32,360 nt of DNA from Deltaproteobacteria bacterium (lineage in GTDB: Bacteria; Desulfobacterota; Desulfobulbia; Desulfobulbales; VMSU01): contig JAJYJA010000003.1 in the NCBI GenBank assembly GCA_021789795.1, positions 1 through 32,360 of the forward strand, given 5' to 3'. Both the position numbers and the translations under genes were made by a program. The stretch's first letter is position 1, and each line of letters starts with the position of its first letter. Below the pieces are notes generated by a model. The model had not been told where the DNA came from. It did not search any database and saw only the letters and a program-made list of their open reading frames with translations. Below are positions 1 through 7,548 of the stretch, one piece after another.

Positions 1-2
1 AG

Positions 3-923
3 GAGCTTAATCATGCCATCACCGGTTACGGCGCGGTCAGTGCCGCCCCCGAGGACACGACCAACCTGAACCTGCCCTACGCGGCGCAGGTGACCAGGCT
101 CTGGGTAAGTCCGGGTCAGGTGGTAGCAAAGGGGGCGCCGCTGGTCGAGGTGGCGGTCGGCCTGACCGAGGCCACAAACTTCATCCAGGCCCGCTCCGAC
201 CTCGAGTTCGCCCGCGCCGAGCTGACCAGGGTCGAGGGGATGGCGAAACGGCAGATGGCGACCCGGGCCCAGGTGGAAAAAGCCAAAAAGGGGGTGGCGG
301 ACGCGGAGCAGGCCCTGGCGACCCAGCGTCAATTGGGCACCGACAACGGGCGGACGGTGCTCAAGGCCCCCTTCGCCGGGCTGGTCAGCCAGGTCGGCGC
401 CAAGCCCGGCGACCGGCCTCCGGCGGGCACCTCGCTCGTCCAGCTTGTCTGCCGCGACCAGTTGCTGGCCGTGATCGGCATCGAACCAGAGGAGCGGGGA
501 CGGGTCAGGCCGGGGATGCCGGTTACGGTATCATCGGTGTTTGACGAGCGGATGAGCGTTCCAGGCCGGGTCAAGCGGGTGTTCGGCATGGTCAATCCCC
601 AGACCAGGCTGGTCGATGTCACCGTCGTCCTGCCGCCCGGCAAGACGGAGCTGGCCCTGGGCACCCAGGTCAAGGGGGTGATTACCCTCAACCGCCGGCA
701 GGGGAAGGTGGTGCCCCGGAGCGCCCTGCTCCGGGACGCCAACGGCGCCTACGTCTTTGTGGTGCGCGACGGCCAGGCCCACCGGGTCGCGGTGGCCCCA
801 GGGCTGGAAAACGACGGGGTGGTGGAGGTCAAGGGGGATCTGGCCGCCGGCGACCAGGTGGTGACCCTGGGCAACTACGAGCTTCGGGAGGGGATGGCGG
901 TGCGGGAGGAGACGGGGCCGTGA
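3..923 (+). CDS. RND efflux periplasmic adaptor subunit (HlyD/MFP family), 5' partial
   Basis: Membrane fusion protein that links an inner-membrane RND pump to an outer-membrane channel in the periplasm. The frame is open from base 3, so the true start lies left of the window; an internal GTG at 90 is not a convincing start because the reading before it (ITGYGAVSAAPEDT, then AAQVTRLWVSPGQVV) is already typical lipoyl/barrel-sandwich sequence. An alpha-hairpin follows (about bases 170-330, ARSDLEFARAELTRVEG), then the second lipoyl half (LKAPFAGLVSQVGAKPGDRP) and the beta-barrel and membrane-proximal domains. The stop overlaps the GTG start of the permease gene by four bases (GTGA), so the two are translationally coupled. 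The substrate cannot be read from sequence. Confidence 0.9.
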   Translation, partial: ELNHAITGYGAVSAAPEDTTNLNLPYAAQVTRLWVSPGQVVAKGAPLVEVAVGLTEATNFIQARSDLEFARAELTRVEGMAKRQMATRAQVEKAKKGVADAEQALATQRQLGTDNGRTVLKAPFAGLVSQVGAKPGDRPPAGTSLVQLVCRDQLLAVIGIEPEERGRVRPGMPVTVSSVFDERMSVPGRVKRVFGMVNPQTRLVDVTVVLPPGKTELALGTQVKGVITLNRRQGKVVPRSALLRDANGAYVFVVRDGQAHRVAVAPGLENDGVVEVKGDLAAGDQVVTLGNYELREGMAVREETGP

Positions 924-3900
924 GCCTGTTCACCAGTTGGGTGCAGGCCCATCGCCGCTCCATCCTCTTCCTGGTGCTGATGATGGCGGTGGCCGGGGCG
1001 GTGGTGGCCTTTAAGCTGCCAGTCGCCCTCTTCCCCAAGGTCGAGTTCCCCCGGGTGGTCATCTCGCTGGACGCCGGCGACCGGGCCGCCGAGCTGATGG
1101 AACTGATGGTGACCCGGCCGGTGGAGCAGGCGGTGCGGGCGGTGCCGGGGGTGGAGTCGGTGCGCTCCACCAGCAGCCGGGGCAGCGCCGAGGTGTCGGT
1201 GAATTTCGCCTGGGGCGCCAACATGATCGAGGCCATGCTGCAGGTGGAATCGGCGGTCAGCCGGGTACTGCCTGGGCTGCCCAGCGGCACCACCTTCGAG
1301 GTGGAGCGCATGGACCCCACCGTCTTCCCGGTGCTGGCCTACAGCCTCACCTCGGCCAGCCACTCCCAGGTGGAACTGCACGACCTGGCCCGCTACCAGT
1401 TGGTGCCCCTGCTCTCCAGCGTCAACGGGGCCTCACGGGTGCAGGTGATCGGCGGCAGCCTCGAGGAGTACCGGGTGACGGTCGATCCGGCCCGGCTTGA
1501 CGCCTACGGGCTCACCTTGGACGACGTGGCCAAGGCCCTCTCGGCCAGCAACGTGATCACCGCCGTGGGCCGGCTGGAGGATCACTACAAGCTCTATCTC
1601 GCCATGAGCGACACCCGGCTGACCAACTTGGACGAGATCCGCAAGGCCATCGTCAAGAGCGGCCCCAACGGCGTGGTCCGCCTGGAGGAGATCGCCACCG
1701 TGAGCCGGGACACCGTGCCTCAGTGGCAAAGGGTGACCGCCGACGGCCGGGAGGCGGTACTGATCAACGTCTATCAGCAGCCGGGCGGCAACACCGTCCA
1801 GATCGCCGACGCCATCAAGGCCAAGCTGGCCCGGTTCGCGCCCCAACTGCCCCCGGGGGTAAAGATAAGCGCCTGGTACGACCAGAGCGAACTGATCGTC
1901 AACTCGGCGGTCAGCGTCCGCGACGCCATCGTCATCGGGGTGATCCTGGGGGCGGCGGTGCTGCTGCTCTTCCTGCGCAGCGTCAAGATCACCCTGATCG
2001 CGGTGGTGGTGGTGCCCACGGTGCTGGCCGCCACCATCGTCCTGCTCAATCTCCTGGGCATGAGCTTCAACATCATGACCTTGGGCGGCATGGCGGCGGC
2101 GGTGGGACTGATCATCGACGACGTCATCGTCATGGTGGAACACATCATCCGGAGGCTTAGGGGCAGCGGTGGCGATCACCGGGGCCGGGTCATGGCCGCG
2201 GCCCGCGAGTTCGCCCAACCGCTGGCCGGCTCCTCCGCCGCCACCATCGTCATCTTCCTCCCCTTGGCCTTCCTGAGCGGGGTGACCGGGGCCTTCTTCA
2301 AGGCCCTGTCGGTGACCATGGCCGCCTCCCTGCTCATCTCCTTCCTGATTACCTGGCTGGCCATCCCCATCCTGGCCGATCACCTTTTGGGGGAAAAGGA
2401 GGCCCAAGAGGAGGAGGGCGGGCCGGTAATGGCCTGGGCTCACCGCCTCTACGGACGGCTGATGACCGCCCTGCTTGGGCGTCCGGCCCTAATCGTCCTG
2501 GGGGTGGCGCCGCTTCTGGCCCTGGGCTACTTCAGCTACCAGAAGGTGGGCTCGGGCTTCATGCCGGCCATGGACGAGGGCGGCTTCATCCTCGACTACT
2601 GGACCCCGCCCGGCACCGCCCTTTCGGAGACCGACCGGCTGCTGCGCCAGGTGGAGGCGATCATCAAGGCCAACCCGGACGTGGCCACCTACTCCCGTCG
2701 CACTGGCACCCAGCTCGGCGGGGGGCTGACCGAGGCCAACACCGGCGACTTCTTCGTCCGCCTGAAGCCCCTGCCGCGCCGGCCCATCGAGGAGGTGATG
2801 GACGAGATCCGGGGCCAGGTGGAGCGCCAGGTGCCGGGAATCCGGATCGAGCTGGCCCAGTTGATGGAAGACCTGATCGGCGACCTGACCGCCGTGCCGC
2901 AGCCGATCGAGATCAAGCTCTACGCCGACGATCAGCGGCAACTGTTCGCGGCCAGCCGCCGGGTAGCCAAGACGATCAAAAAACTGCCGGGGGTGGTGGA
3001 TGTAAGAGACGGCATCGTCCTGGCGGGCGACGCCTTGGACATCCACGTGGATCGCACCAAGGCGGCCCTGGAGGGGATGGAGCCCGACGCGGTTACCCGC
3101 ATGGTGCGCGCCTACCTGTCCGGGACGGTGACCACCGAGGTGCAGGAGGGGATCAAGATGGTGGGGGTGCGGGTGTGGATCCCGCCCCAGAAGCGGGCCA
3201 TGGATTCGGATATCGGCGCCTTCATGTTGCGGGCCCCGGATGGCCACCTCTTCCCGCTGCGGCGGGTGGCCAGCATCACCCCGGTCACCGGTCAGCCGGA
3301 GATAACGAGCGAGAACCTAAAACCGATGGTGGCGGTCACCGGCCGGATAAGCGGACGGGACATGGGCTCGGTGGTGCGGGAGGTGCGCCAGGCCTTGGGC
3401 CAGCCAGGGTTGATCCCCAAGGGGATGTACTTCGCGCTGGGCGGGATGTACCGGCAGCAGCAGATCGCCTTCCGGGGGCTGTTTGCGGTCTTCATCGCCG
3501 CCCTGGCCCTGGTCTTCCTCCTGCTACTCTTCCTCTACGAACGCTTCCGGGTGGTGCTGTCCATCATCGTCATCCCCCTCCTGTCCCTGTCGGCGGTCTT
3601 TGCCGGGCTCTGGCTGACCGGCACCGAGCTCAACATCTCGGCCATGATGGGGATGACCATGATCGTGGGCATCGTCACCGAGGTGGCCATCTTCTACTTC
3701 TCGGAATACCGGGAGCTGTTGACCGAGGGCATGGAGTCCTTGGCGGCCCTGGTGGAGGCAGGCAAGAACCGGATGCGGCCCATCGTGATGACCACCGTGG
3801 TGGCGATCTTGACCCTCCTGCCCCTGGCCCTGGCCATCGGTCAGGGCTCGGCGATGCAGCAGCCGCTGGCGATTGCCATCATCTCCGGGCTGCTGATCCA

Positions 3901-4060
3901 GGTACCGCTGGTGCTGGTCGTCCTGCCCTGCGTCTTTTGGCTGCTGTCGGCAAAAGGTTCGCTCACAGGTCCTAGCAAGAGGTGGAACCATGAAGAGCAG
4001 ACACTCTCAGACCTTAATTTGGGCGATAGTCATAACCACTCTGGGGAATCTCACCTATAG
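920..4060 (+). CDS. RND efflux permease subunit (AcrB/HAE1-like)
   Basis: Inner-membrane proton-driven pump, 1046 aa, normal length for the family. TM1 is near residues 14-31, followed by the porter domain, with a second repeat beginning near residue 520. The TM4 proton-relay motif GLIIDDVIVMVEH carries the paired acidic residues D400 and D401. It starts on GTG, overlapping the adaptor stop. The C-terminus is odd: after the last membrane helix (ending near LPCVFWLLSAKGS) there are about 30 polar residues ending in HNHSGESHL, and this tail runs 71 bases into the next small reading frame. This suggests the original stop was lost or the 3' end was rearranged near the adjacent IS remnant. A drug/solvent-type pump is likelier than a metal pump, but the substrate is unknown. 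Confidence 0.9.
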   Translation: MSLFTSWVQAHRRSILFLVLMMAVAGAVVAFKLPVALFPKVEFPRVVISLDAGDRAAELMELMVTRPVEQAVRAVPGVESVRSTSSRGSAEVSVNFAWGANMIEAMLQVESAVSRVLPGLPSGTTFEVERMDPTVFPVLAYSLTSASHSQVELHDLARYQLVPLLSSVNGASRVQVIGGSLEEYRVTVDPARLDAYGLTLDDVAKALSASNVITAVGRLEDHYKLYLAMSDTRLTNLDEIRKAIVKSGPNGVVRLEEIATVSRDTVPQWQRVTADGREAVLINVYQQPGGNTVQIADAIKAKLARFAPQLPPGVKISAWYDQSELIVNSAVSVRDAIVIGVILGAAVLLLFLRSVKITLIAVVVVPTVLAATIVLLNLLGMSFNIMTLGGMAAAVGLIIDDVIVMVEHIIRRLRGSGGDHRGRVMAAAREFAQPLAGSSAATIVIFLPLAFLSGVTGAFFKALSVTMAASLLISFLITWLAIPILADHLLGEKEAQEEEGGPVMAWAHRLYGRLMTALLGRPALIVLGVAPLLALGYFSYQKVGSGFMPAMDEGGFILDYWTPPGTALSETDRLLRQVEAIIKANPDVATYSRRTGTQLGGGLTEANTGDFFVRLKPLPRRPIEEVMDEIRGQVERQVPGIRIELAQLMEDLIGDLTAVPQPIEIKLYADDQRQLFAASRRVAKTIKKLPGVVDVRDGIVLAGDALDIHVDRTKAALEGMEPDAVTRMVRAYLSGTVTTEVQEGIKMVGVRVWIPPQKRAMDSDIGAFMLRAPDGHLFPLRRVASITPVTGQPEITSENLKPMVAVTGRISGRDMGSVVREVRQALGQPGLIPKGMYFALGGMYRQQQIAFRGLFAVFIAALALVFLLLLFLYERFRVVLSIIVIPLLSLSAVFAGLWLTGTELNISAMMGMTMIVGIVTEVAIFYFSEYRELLTEGMESLAALVEAGKNRMRPIVMTTVVAILTLLPLALAIGQGSAMQQPLAIAIISGLLIQVPLVLVVLPCVFWLLSAKGSLTGPSKRWNHEEQTLSDLNLGDSHNHSGESHL

Positions 4061-4127
4061 TCTCACGCCCCCCAATGACATCTCCAGGAGAGATCCCTCC
4101 GCCCCTGAGGTGGTCAAGAAAAAATAG
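3990..4127 (+). pseudogene. Start of a secreted/membrane protein gene truncated by an IS remnant
   Basis: A 45-codon frame starts at ATG 3990 behind a good ribosome-binding site (AAGAGG about six bases upstream). It encodes a basic start (MKSRH), a hydrophobic stretch (LIWAIVITTLGNLTYSL) like a signal peptide, and a short polar segment. The last codons (VVKKK and the TAG) lie in what appears to be the end of the IS3-type remnant that begins near 4111, so the stop is supplied by the insertion and the rest of the gene is missing. By position after an adaptor and a permease, the lost gene may have been the outer-membrane channel of this pump. That is inference, as too little is left to assign a family. 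Confidence 0.5.
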
Positions 4128-4264
4128 ACAGTTTTCTAAGCAATTTTTTTAACAAGCCGCATCTCCTCAAATTGTCTTGGACTGAGATCCCCAAGATACG
4201 AATGGCGTCTTCTACTGTTGTAAAACATCTCGACATAGTCGACGACATCCTGCTTGGCTTCCTC
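4111..4264 (-). mobile_element. IS3-family transposase (OrfB) C-terminal remnant with IS end
   Basis: Read on the minus strand, 4264 to 4136 encodes about 42 residues and a TAG stop that match the extreme C-terminus of IS3-family integrase-type transposases: EEAKQDVVDYVEMFYN, then SRRRHSYLGDLSPRQFEEM. The N- and S-R-R-R-H run before YLG is the hallmark of this family. Everything upstream of the Glu-Glu codons is gone; the frame reads into unrelated sequence (A-P-G) at 4265. Bases 4111-4135 beyond the stop probably form the terminal inverted repeat (TGGTCA...TAGACAG). It is a dead fragment next to the truncated frame at 3990 and the 3' end of the SHOCT gene. Confidence 0.75.
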
Positions 4265-4270
4265 ACCTGG

Positions 4271-4287
4271 AGCGGTCAACGACCGCT
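4271..4287. other. Perfect 7-bp inverted repeat at the 3' end of the SHOCT gene
   Basis: AGCGGTC-AAC-GACCGCT forms a 7-bp hairpin overlapping the last codons and stop of the minus-strand SHOCT gene. On the minus strand it is followed at once by the IS remnant, not by a T tract. It may be the stem of an intrinsic terminator whose tail was replaced by the insertion. Confidence 0.3.
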
Positions 4288-4518
4288 TTCTTTACATATC
4301 ATCTCCTTTCTTAATCGCTCGAACTCCTCATTCGAGATCTCTCCCCTAGCGTACCGTTTTTTCAGGATCGCTTCGGCGGATTCCTTGTCGGACGAGCCGA
4401 TTTTTTTTACCAGCGCGACAATCAGGTAGATGACCGCCCCCCAGAAGAGGAGCATGGAGATCCAGCCAAATCCCATCCCGTAGCCACAATTGTCAACCCA
4501 ATGCATCATATTCCACAT
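4276..4518 (-). CDS. SHOCT-domain small membrane protein
   Basis: Small protein (80 aa) with a Trp/Met/Gly-rich N-terminus (MWNMMHWVDNCGYGMGFGW), one membrane helix (about residues 19-38, ISMLLFWGAVIYLIVALV) and a C-terminal SHOCT domain (about residues 47-75, AILKKRYARGEISNEEFERL), the short helical motif typical of such bacterial proteins. The ATG at 4518 is preferred over GTG at 4530 because GAGGAAG lies just before it. It sits downstream of the copper ATPase on the same strand, a placement common for SHOCT peptides in metal-resistance clusters, with the Met/His-rich N-terminus facing a metal-handling context. The exact function is unknown. Confidence 0.8.
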   Translation of the reverse strand: MWNMMHWVDNCGYGMGFGWISMLLFWGAVIYLIVALVKKIGSSDKESAEAILKKRYARGEISNEEFERLRKEMICKESGR

Positions 4519-4608
4519 ATTCTTCCTCACTATTGATTAAAATGTATTTCCTGCCTCCGGGTTCGCTTCAGCATACTCCTGCTCTTACTGCTTCGTGGGG
4601 GCCTGAGG

Positions 4609-7155
4609 TTATGTAATCTTCACTTTTTTCAGCCTGAGCGCATTGCTAATCACCGAGACGGAGGAGAGGCTCATCGCCGCCGCCGCGATCATCGGCGAGA
4701 GCAGGATTCCCAGGAACGGATAAAGCGCTCCGGCTGCCACCGGCACACCCAGGGAGTTGTAGACGAAGGCGAAGAACAGATTCTGCCTGATGTTGCTCAT
4801 GGTGGCGCGTGAGAGCTTCCGGGCCCGGACGATGCCGGTCAGGTCGCCTTTGACCAGGGTGACTCCGGCCGATTCCATGGCCACGTCGGTGCCGGTGCCC
4901 ATGGCGATCCCCACTTGGGCCTGGGCCAAGGCAGGGGCGTCGTTGATGCCGTCGCCGGCCATGGCCACGATCCGGCCTTCGTCCTGGAAACGTTTCACCG
5001 CCGTCGCCTTCTCATCGGGCATGACCTCGGCCACCACCGTGTCGATTCCCAACTTGTCAGCCACGGCTTTGGCAGTGGCCTGGTTGTCTCCGGTCAACAT
5101 CACCACCCGCACTCCCTCCTCGTGCAACTGGCGGATGGCATCGGGTGTGGTCTCCTTGATCGGATCGGATACCGCGAGCAGACCGGCGAGTTTGGAGTCC
5201 GCGGCCACGAACATCACGGTCTGCCCTTCCTTGCGCATGTGTTCTGCCTGTATGGTCAACGCCGCTGTGTCGACGCCGAAATCATCCATCAGTTTGCGGT
5301 TGCCCAACAAGACCTGCGTCCCGTCAACCGTCCCGGAGACGCCTTTGCCGGTATGGGAGGTGAAATCGTCAACGTTCTTCAGGGTCAGCCCGCGCTCTGT
5401 CGCGCCAGCGACGATGGCGGCGGCCAGCGGGTGTTCGCTAGCCTTTTCGAGGCTTGCCGCAAATGTCAGCAGCGTTTCATCGCTTATGCCAGAAGCAGCC
5501 TCCACCGCGGTCAATTTCGGTTTACCAATGGTCAAGGTCCCGGTCTTGTCCACGACCAGGGTGTCGACCTTGCGCATGGTCTCGATGGCCTCGGCGTTCT
5601 TGAACAAGACCCCCATGGTCGCCCCCTTGCCGGTGGCGACCATGATGGACATCGGGGTTGCCAGGCCCAAGGCGCATGGACAGGCGATGATCAGCACCGA
5701 TACCGCGGCAATTAGGGCATGGGCCAGACGCGGGTCAGGGCCGAAGGTGAACCAGATCGCAAAGGCGGCAAAGGCGATGGTGATCACGGTCGGCACGAAG
5801 TAGCCGGCGACGGTATCGGCGAGCTTCTGGATCGGTGCCCTAGAGCGTTGTGCCTGGGCCACCATCCGGACGATCTGGGAGAGCATGGTGTCACTGCCGA
5901 TCTTCTCTGCCCGCATGACGATGGCGCCGGTGGTGTTTACCGTGGCGCCGATCACTGCGTCACCCTGCTGCTTTTTCACCGGGATCGGCTCGCCCGAGAT
6001 CATGGCTTCGTCCACCGAGGTTGCCCCTTCAATAACGGTTCCGTCCACCGGGATCTTTTCGCCCGGCCTAATCCGCAGGATGTCACCGACCTTGACCAGC
6101 TCTAGAGGGACATCATGTTCGCTGCCGTTCTCCTCGATTTTGCGAGCCGTTTTCGGGGCCAGCCCGAGCAGGGCCTTGATGGCGGCGCCGGTCTGGCTGC
6201 GGGCCCTGAGTTCCATGACCTGGCCCAGCAAAATCAAGGTGACGATTACTGCGGAGGCCTCGAAATAGACCCCCACCGACCCGTCGGGACCACGCATGGC
6301 GGCAGGGAAGATGTCCGGGAACAGCACCGCGACCAGGCTATAGATGTATGCCACCGACACGCCTAGTCCGATCAGGGTGAACATGTTCAGGCTCTTGTTG
6401 ATCAGTGATTGCAAGGCCCGGACATAAAAGACCCATCCGGCCCACAGCACCACCGGCGTCGCCAGCAGGAGCTCCACCCAGCCGAAGGTCTTGGGGGCGG
6501 CCAGTCGGGCAATGAACTCTCCACCCGGCAGCATCTCCCGCATGGCAATGATCACCAGCGGCACCGTGAGGACGGCGCCGAAGACGAAACGCTTGCGCAT
6601 GTATGCGTATTCTGGATTCTCTCCCTCATCATCCAGGGAGACGGTGCTTGGCTCCAGGGCCATGCCGCATTTGGGGCAGGCACCGGGACCGTTTTGGACG
6701 ATCTCAGGATGCATAGGGCAGGTGTAACGCCTGCCCTCCGTGTTGGCGTCGACCGTATCGGCTTCCGCCGGAGCGCCGGATTGACGCTGCAGGAAGGCTT
6801 CCGGATCGGATTTGAATTTTTCCAGACAGTGACTGCTGCAGAAGTAATAGGCCGTATGGTTATGCTCGTAGCGGCTATAGGCCTCGGGATTGTCCGTGCT
6901 CATGCCGCACACCGGATCGGTGAAGAGTTCGGCCTGCCGCGGTTTCACCGCTTCCGCTTTTACCCCATGGGCAGCGGGATCGTTCTTGAAAGCGGTCAGG
7001 CAATGTTCGCTGCAGAAGTAATAGGATTTGCCTTCGTGATCGTAGCGGATAAACTCCTCGGCCTGCCCGGTCGACATGCCGCACACCGGATCGGTGAACA
7101 TTTTCGGGTGCTTGTCTTCGCTGCCGTGCTGATGAGTGTGATGGTTGACGTTCAC
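4609..7155 (-). CDS. copA: Copper-translocating P-type ATPase with two YHS/TRASH domains
   Basis: P1B-type ATPase (848 aa) that exports Cu(I)/Ag(I) across the inner membrane. Order: His-rich start; TRASH/YHS domain 1 (about 16-62, DPVCGMS with a downstream FCSEHC); TRASH/YHS domain 2 (about 75-120, DPVCGMS, FCSSHC); heavy-metal-binding domain (about 142-170, YTCPMHPEI and CPKCGMALEP); then the membrane core with the CPC ion motif at 492-494, phosphorylation Asp536 in DKTGTLT, the SEHPLA motif, TGDN, and GDGIND around Asp735. There is no classical N-terminal HMA domain; the TRASH/HMBD set takes its place. It starts on GTG with a strong AAGGAGG eight bases upstream. The gene lies 45 bp after a small YHS protein gene, likely cotranscribed from the MerR-type promoter upstream of it. 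Confidence 0.93.
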   Translation of the reverse strand: MNVNHHTHQHGSEDKHPKMFTDPVCGMSTGQAEEFIRYDHEGKSYYFCSEHCLTAFKNDPAAHGVKAEAVKPRQAELFTDPVCGMSTDNPEAYSRYEHNHTAYYFCSSHCLEKFKSDPEAFLQRQSGAPAEADTVDANTEGRRYTCPMHPEIVQNGPGACPKCGMALEPSTVSLDDEGENPEYAYMRKRFVFGAVLTVPLVIIAMREMLPGGEFIARLAAPKTFGWVELLLATPVVLWAGWVFYVRALQSLINKSLNMFTLIGLGVSVAYIYSLVAVLFPDIFPAAMRGPDGSVGVYFEASAVIVTLILLGQVMELRARSQTGAAIKALLGLAPKTARKIEENGSEHDVPLELVKVGDILRIRPGEKIPVDGTVIEGATSVDEAMISGEPIPVKKQQGDAVIGATVNTTGAIVMRAEKIGSDTMLSQIVRMVAQAQRSRAPIQKLADTVAGYFVPTVITIAFAAFAIWFTFGPDPRLAHALIAAVSVLIIACPCALGLATPMSIMVATGKGATMGVLFKNAEAIETMRKVDTLVVDKTGTLTIGKPKLTAVEAASGISDETLLTFAASLEKASEHPLAAAIVAGATERGLTLKNVDDFTSHTGKGVSGTVDGTQVLLGNRKLMDDFGVDTAALTIQAEHMRKEGQTVMFVAADSKLAGLLAVSDPIKETTPDAIRQLHEEGVRVVMLTGDNQATAKAVADKLGIDTVVAEVMPDEKATAVKRFQDEGRIVAMAGDGINDAPALAQAQVGIAMGTGTDVAMESAGVTLVKGDLTGIVRARKLSRATMSNIRQNLFFAFVYNSLGVPVAAGALYPFLGILLSPMIAAAAMSLSSVSVISNALRLKKVKIT

Positions 7156-7200
7156 TTGGCTACCTCCTTAGACGATTGTTGTCAGTGATGGCCGAAGCGA

Positions 7201-7479
7201 TCACCGGTAGTTGCCAGGGTTGAGGTCGAACAGCCTCTTGCACCGTTCGGAGCAGAAGCGAACCGTCCGGCCTTGATGTTCGCTATGCAGCGGGGTGTTA
7301 TCGTCAACATCCATGCCGCAGACCGGATCTTTTCCGCCGTTCGTGGCGGGGCTCCCTGTCCCACTGTCGTGATGGTGACTGTCATGTCCGTGGCCGCCGC
7401 AACATCCGCCGCCGCTTCGCATCATGAAATAGCCCATTGCGCCGATTGCCAGAAGCCAGGGAATGTTTGTCGTTGTCAT
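7201..7479 (-). CDS. YHS/TRASH-domain small metal-binding protein
   Basis: A 92-aa protein: an N-terminal membrane anchor (about 6-20, IPWLLAIGAMGYFMM), a Gly/Cys/His-rich linker (GGGCCGGHGHDSHHHDSG) able to bind metal, and a C-terminal YHS domain (about 50-90) with DPVCGMDV and FCSERCKRLF. The ATG is preceded by GGAGGTGG. It is first in the copper operon, immediately before the CopA-type ATPase whose own N-terminus repeats the same domain twice, so it probably hands copper to the ATPase or buffers it at the membrane. The metal is inferred from context. Confidence 0.85.
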   Translation of the reverse strand: MTTTNIPWLLAIGAMGYFMMRSGGGCCGGHGHDSHHHDSGTGSPATNGGKDPVCGMDVDDNTPLHSEHQGRTVRFCSERCKRLFDLNPGNYR

Positions 7480-7516
7480 GATCCACCTCCATTGTAAGTC
7501 ATTTCGTTCTGACTAT

Positions 7517-7548
7517 ATGGTAAACATTGTACCACAGTGTAGGGTCAA
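7517..7548 (-). promoter_or_regulatory. Candidate MerR/CueR-type promoter of the copper operon
   Basis: On the minus strand TTGACC (7548-7543) is separated by 20 bp from TACCAT (7522-7517). The spacer carries an imperfect dyad (ACACTGTGGT). A long 19-20 bp spacer around a dyad is the signature of promoters twisted open by MerR-family activators such as CueR. It lies about 40 bp upstream of the YHS gene and overlaps the 3' end of the NADH dehydrogenase gene. No merR-type gene is in the window. Confidence 0.45.

Noticed and set aside
1433..2443. 336-codon minus-strand frame opposite the first RND permease
   Set aside because: Same shadow composition; no ribosome-binding site or recognisable domain.
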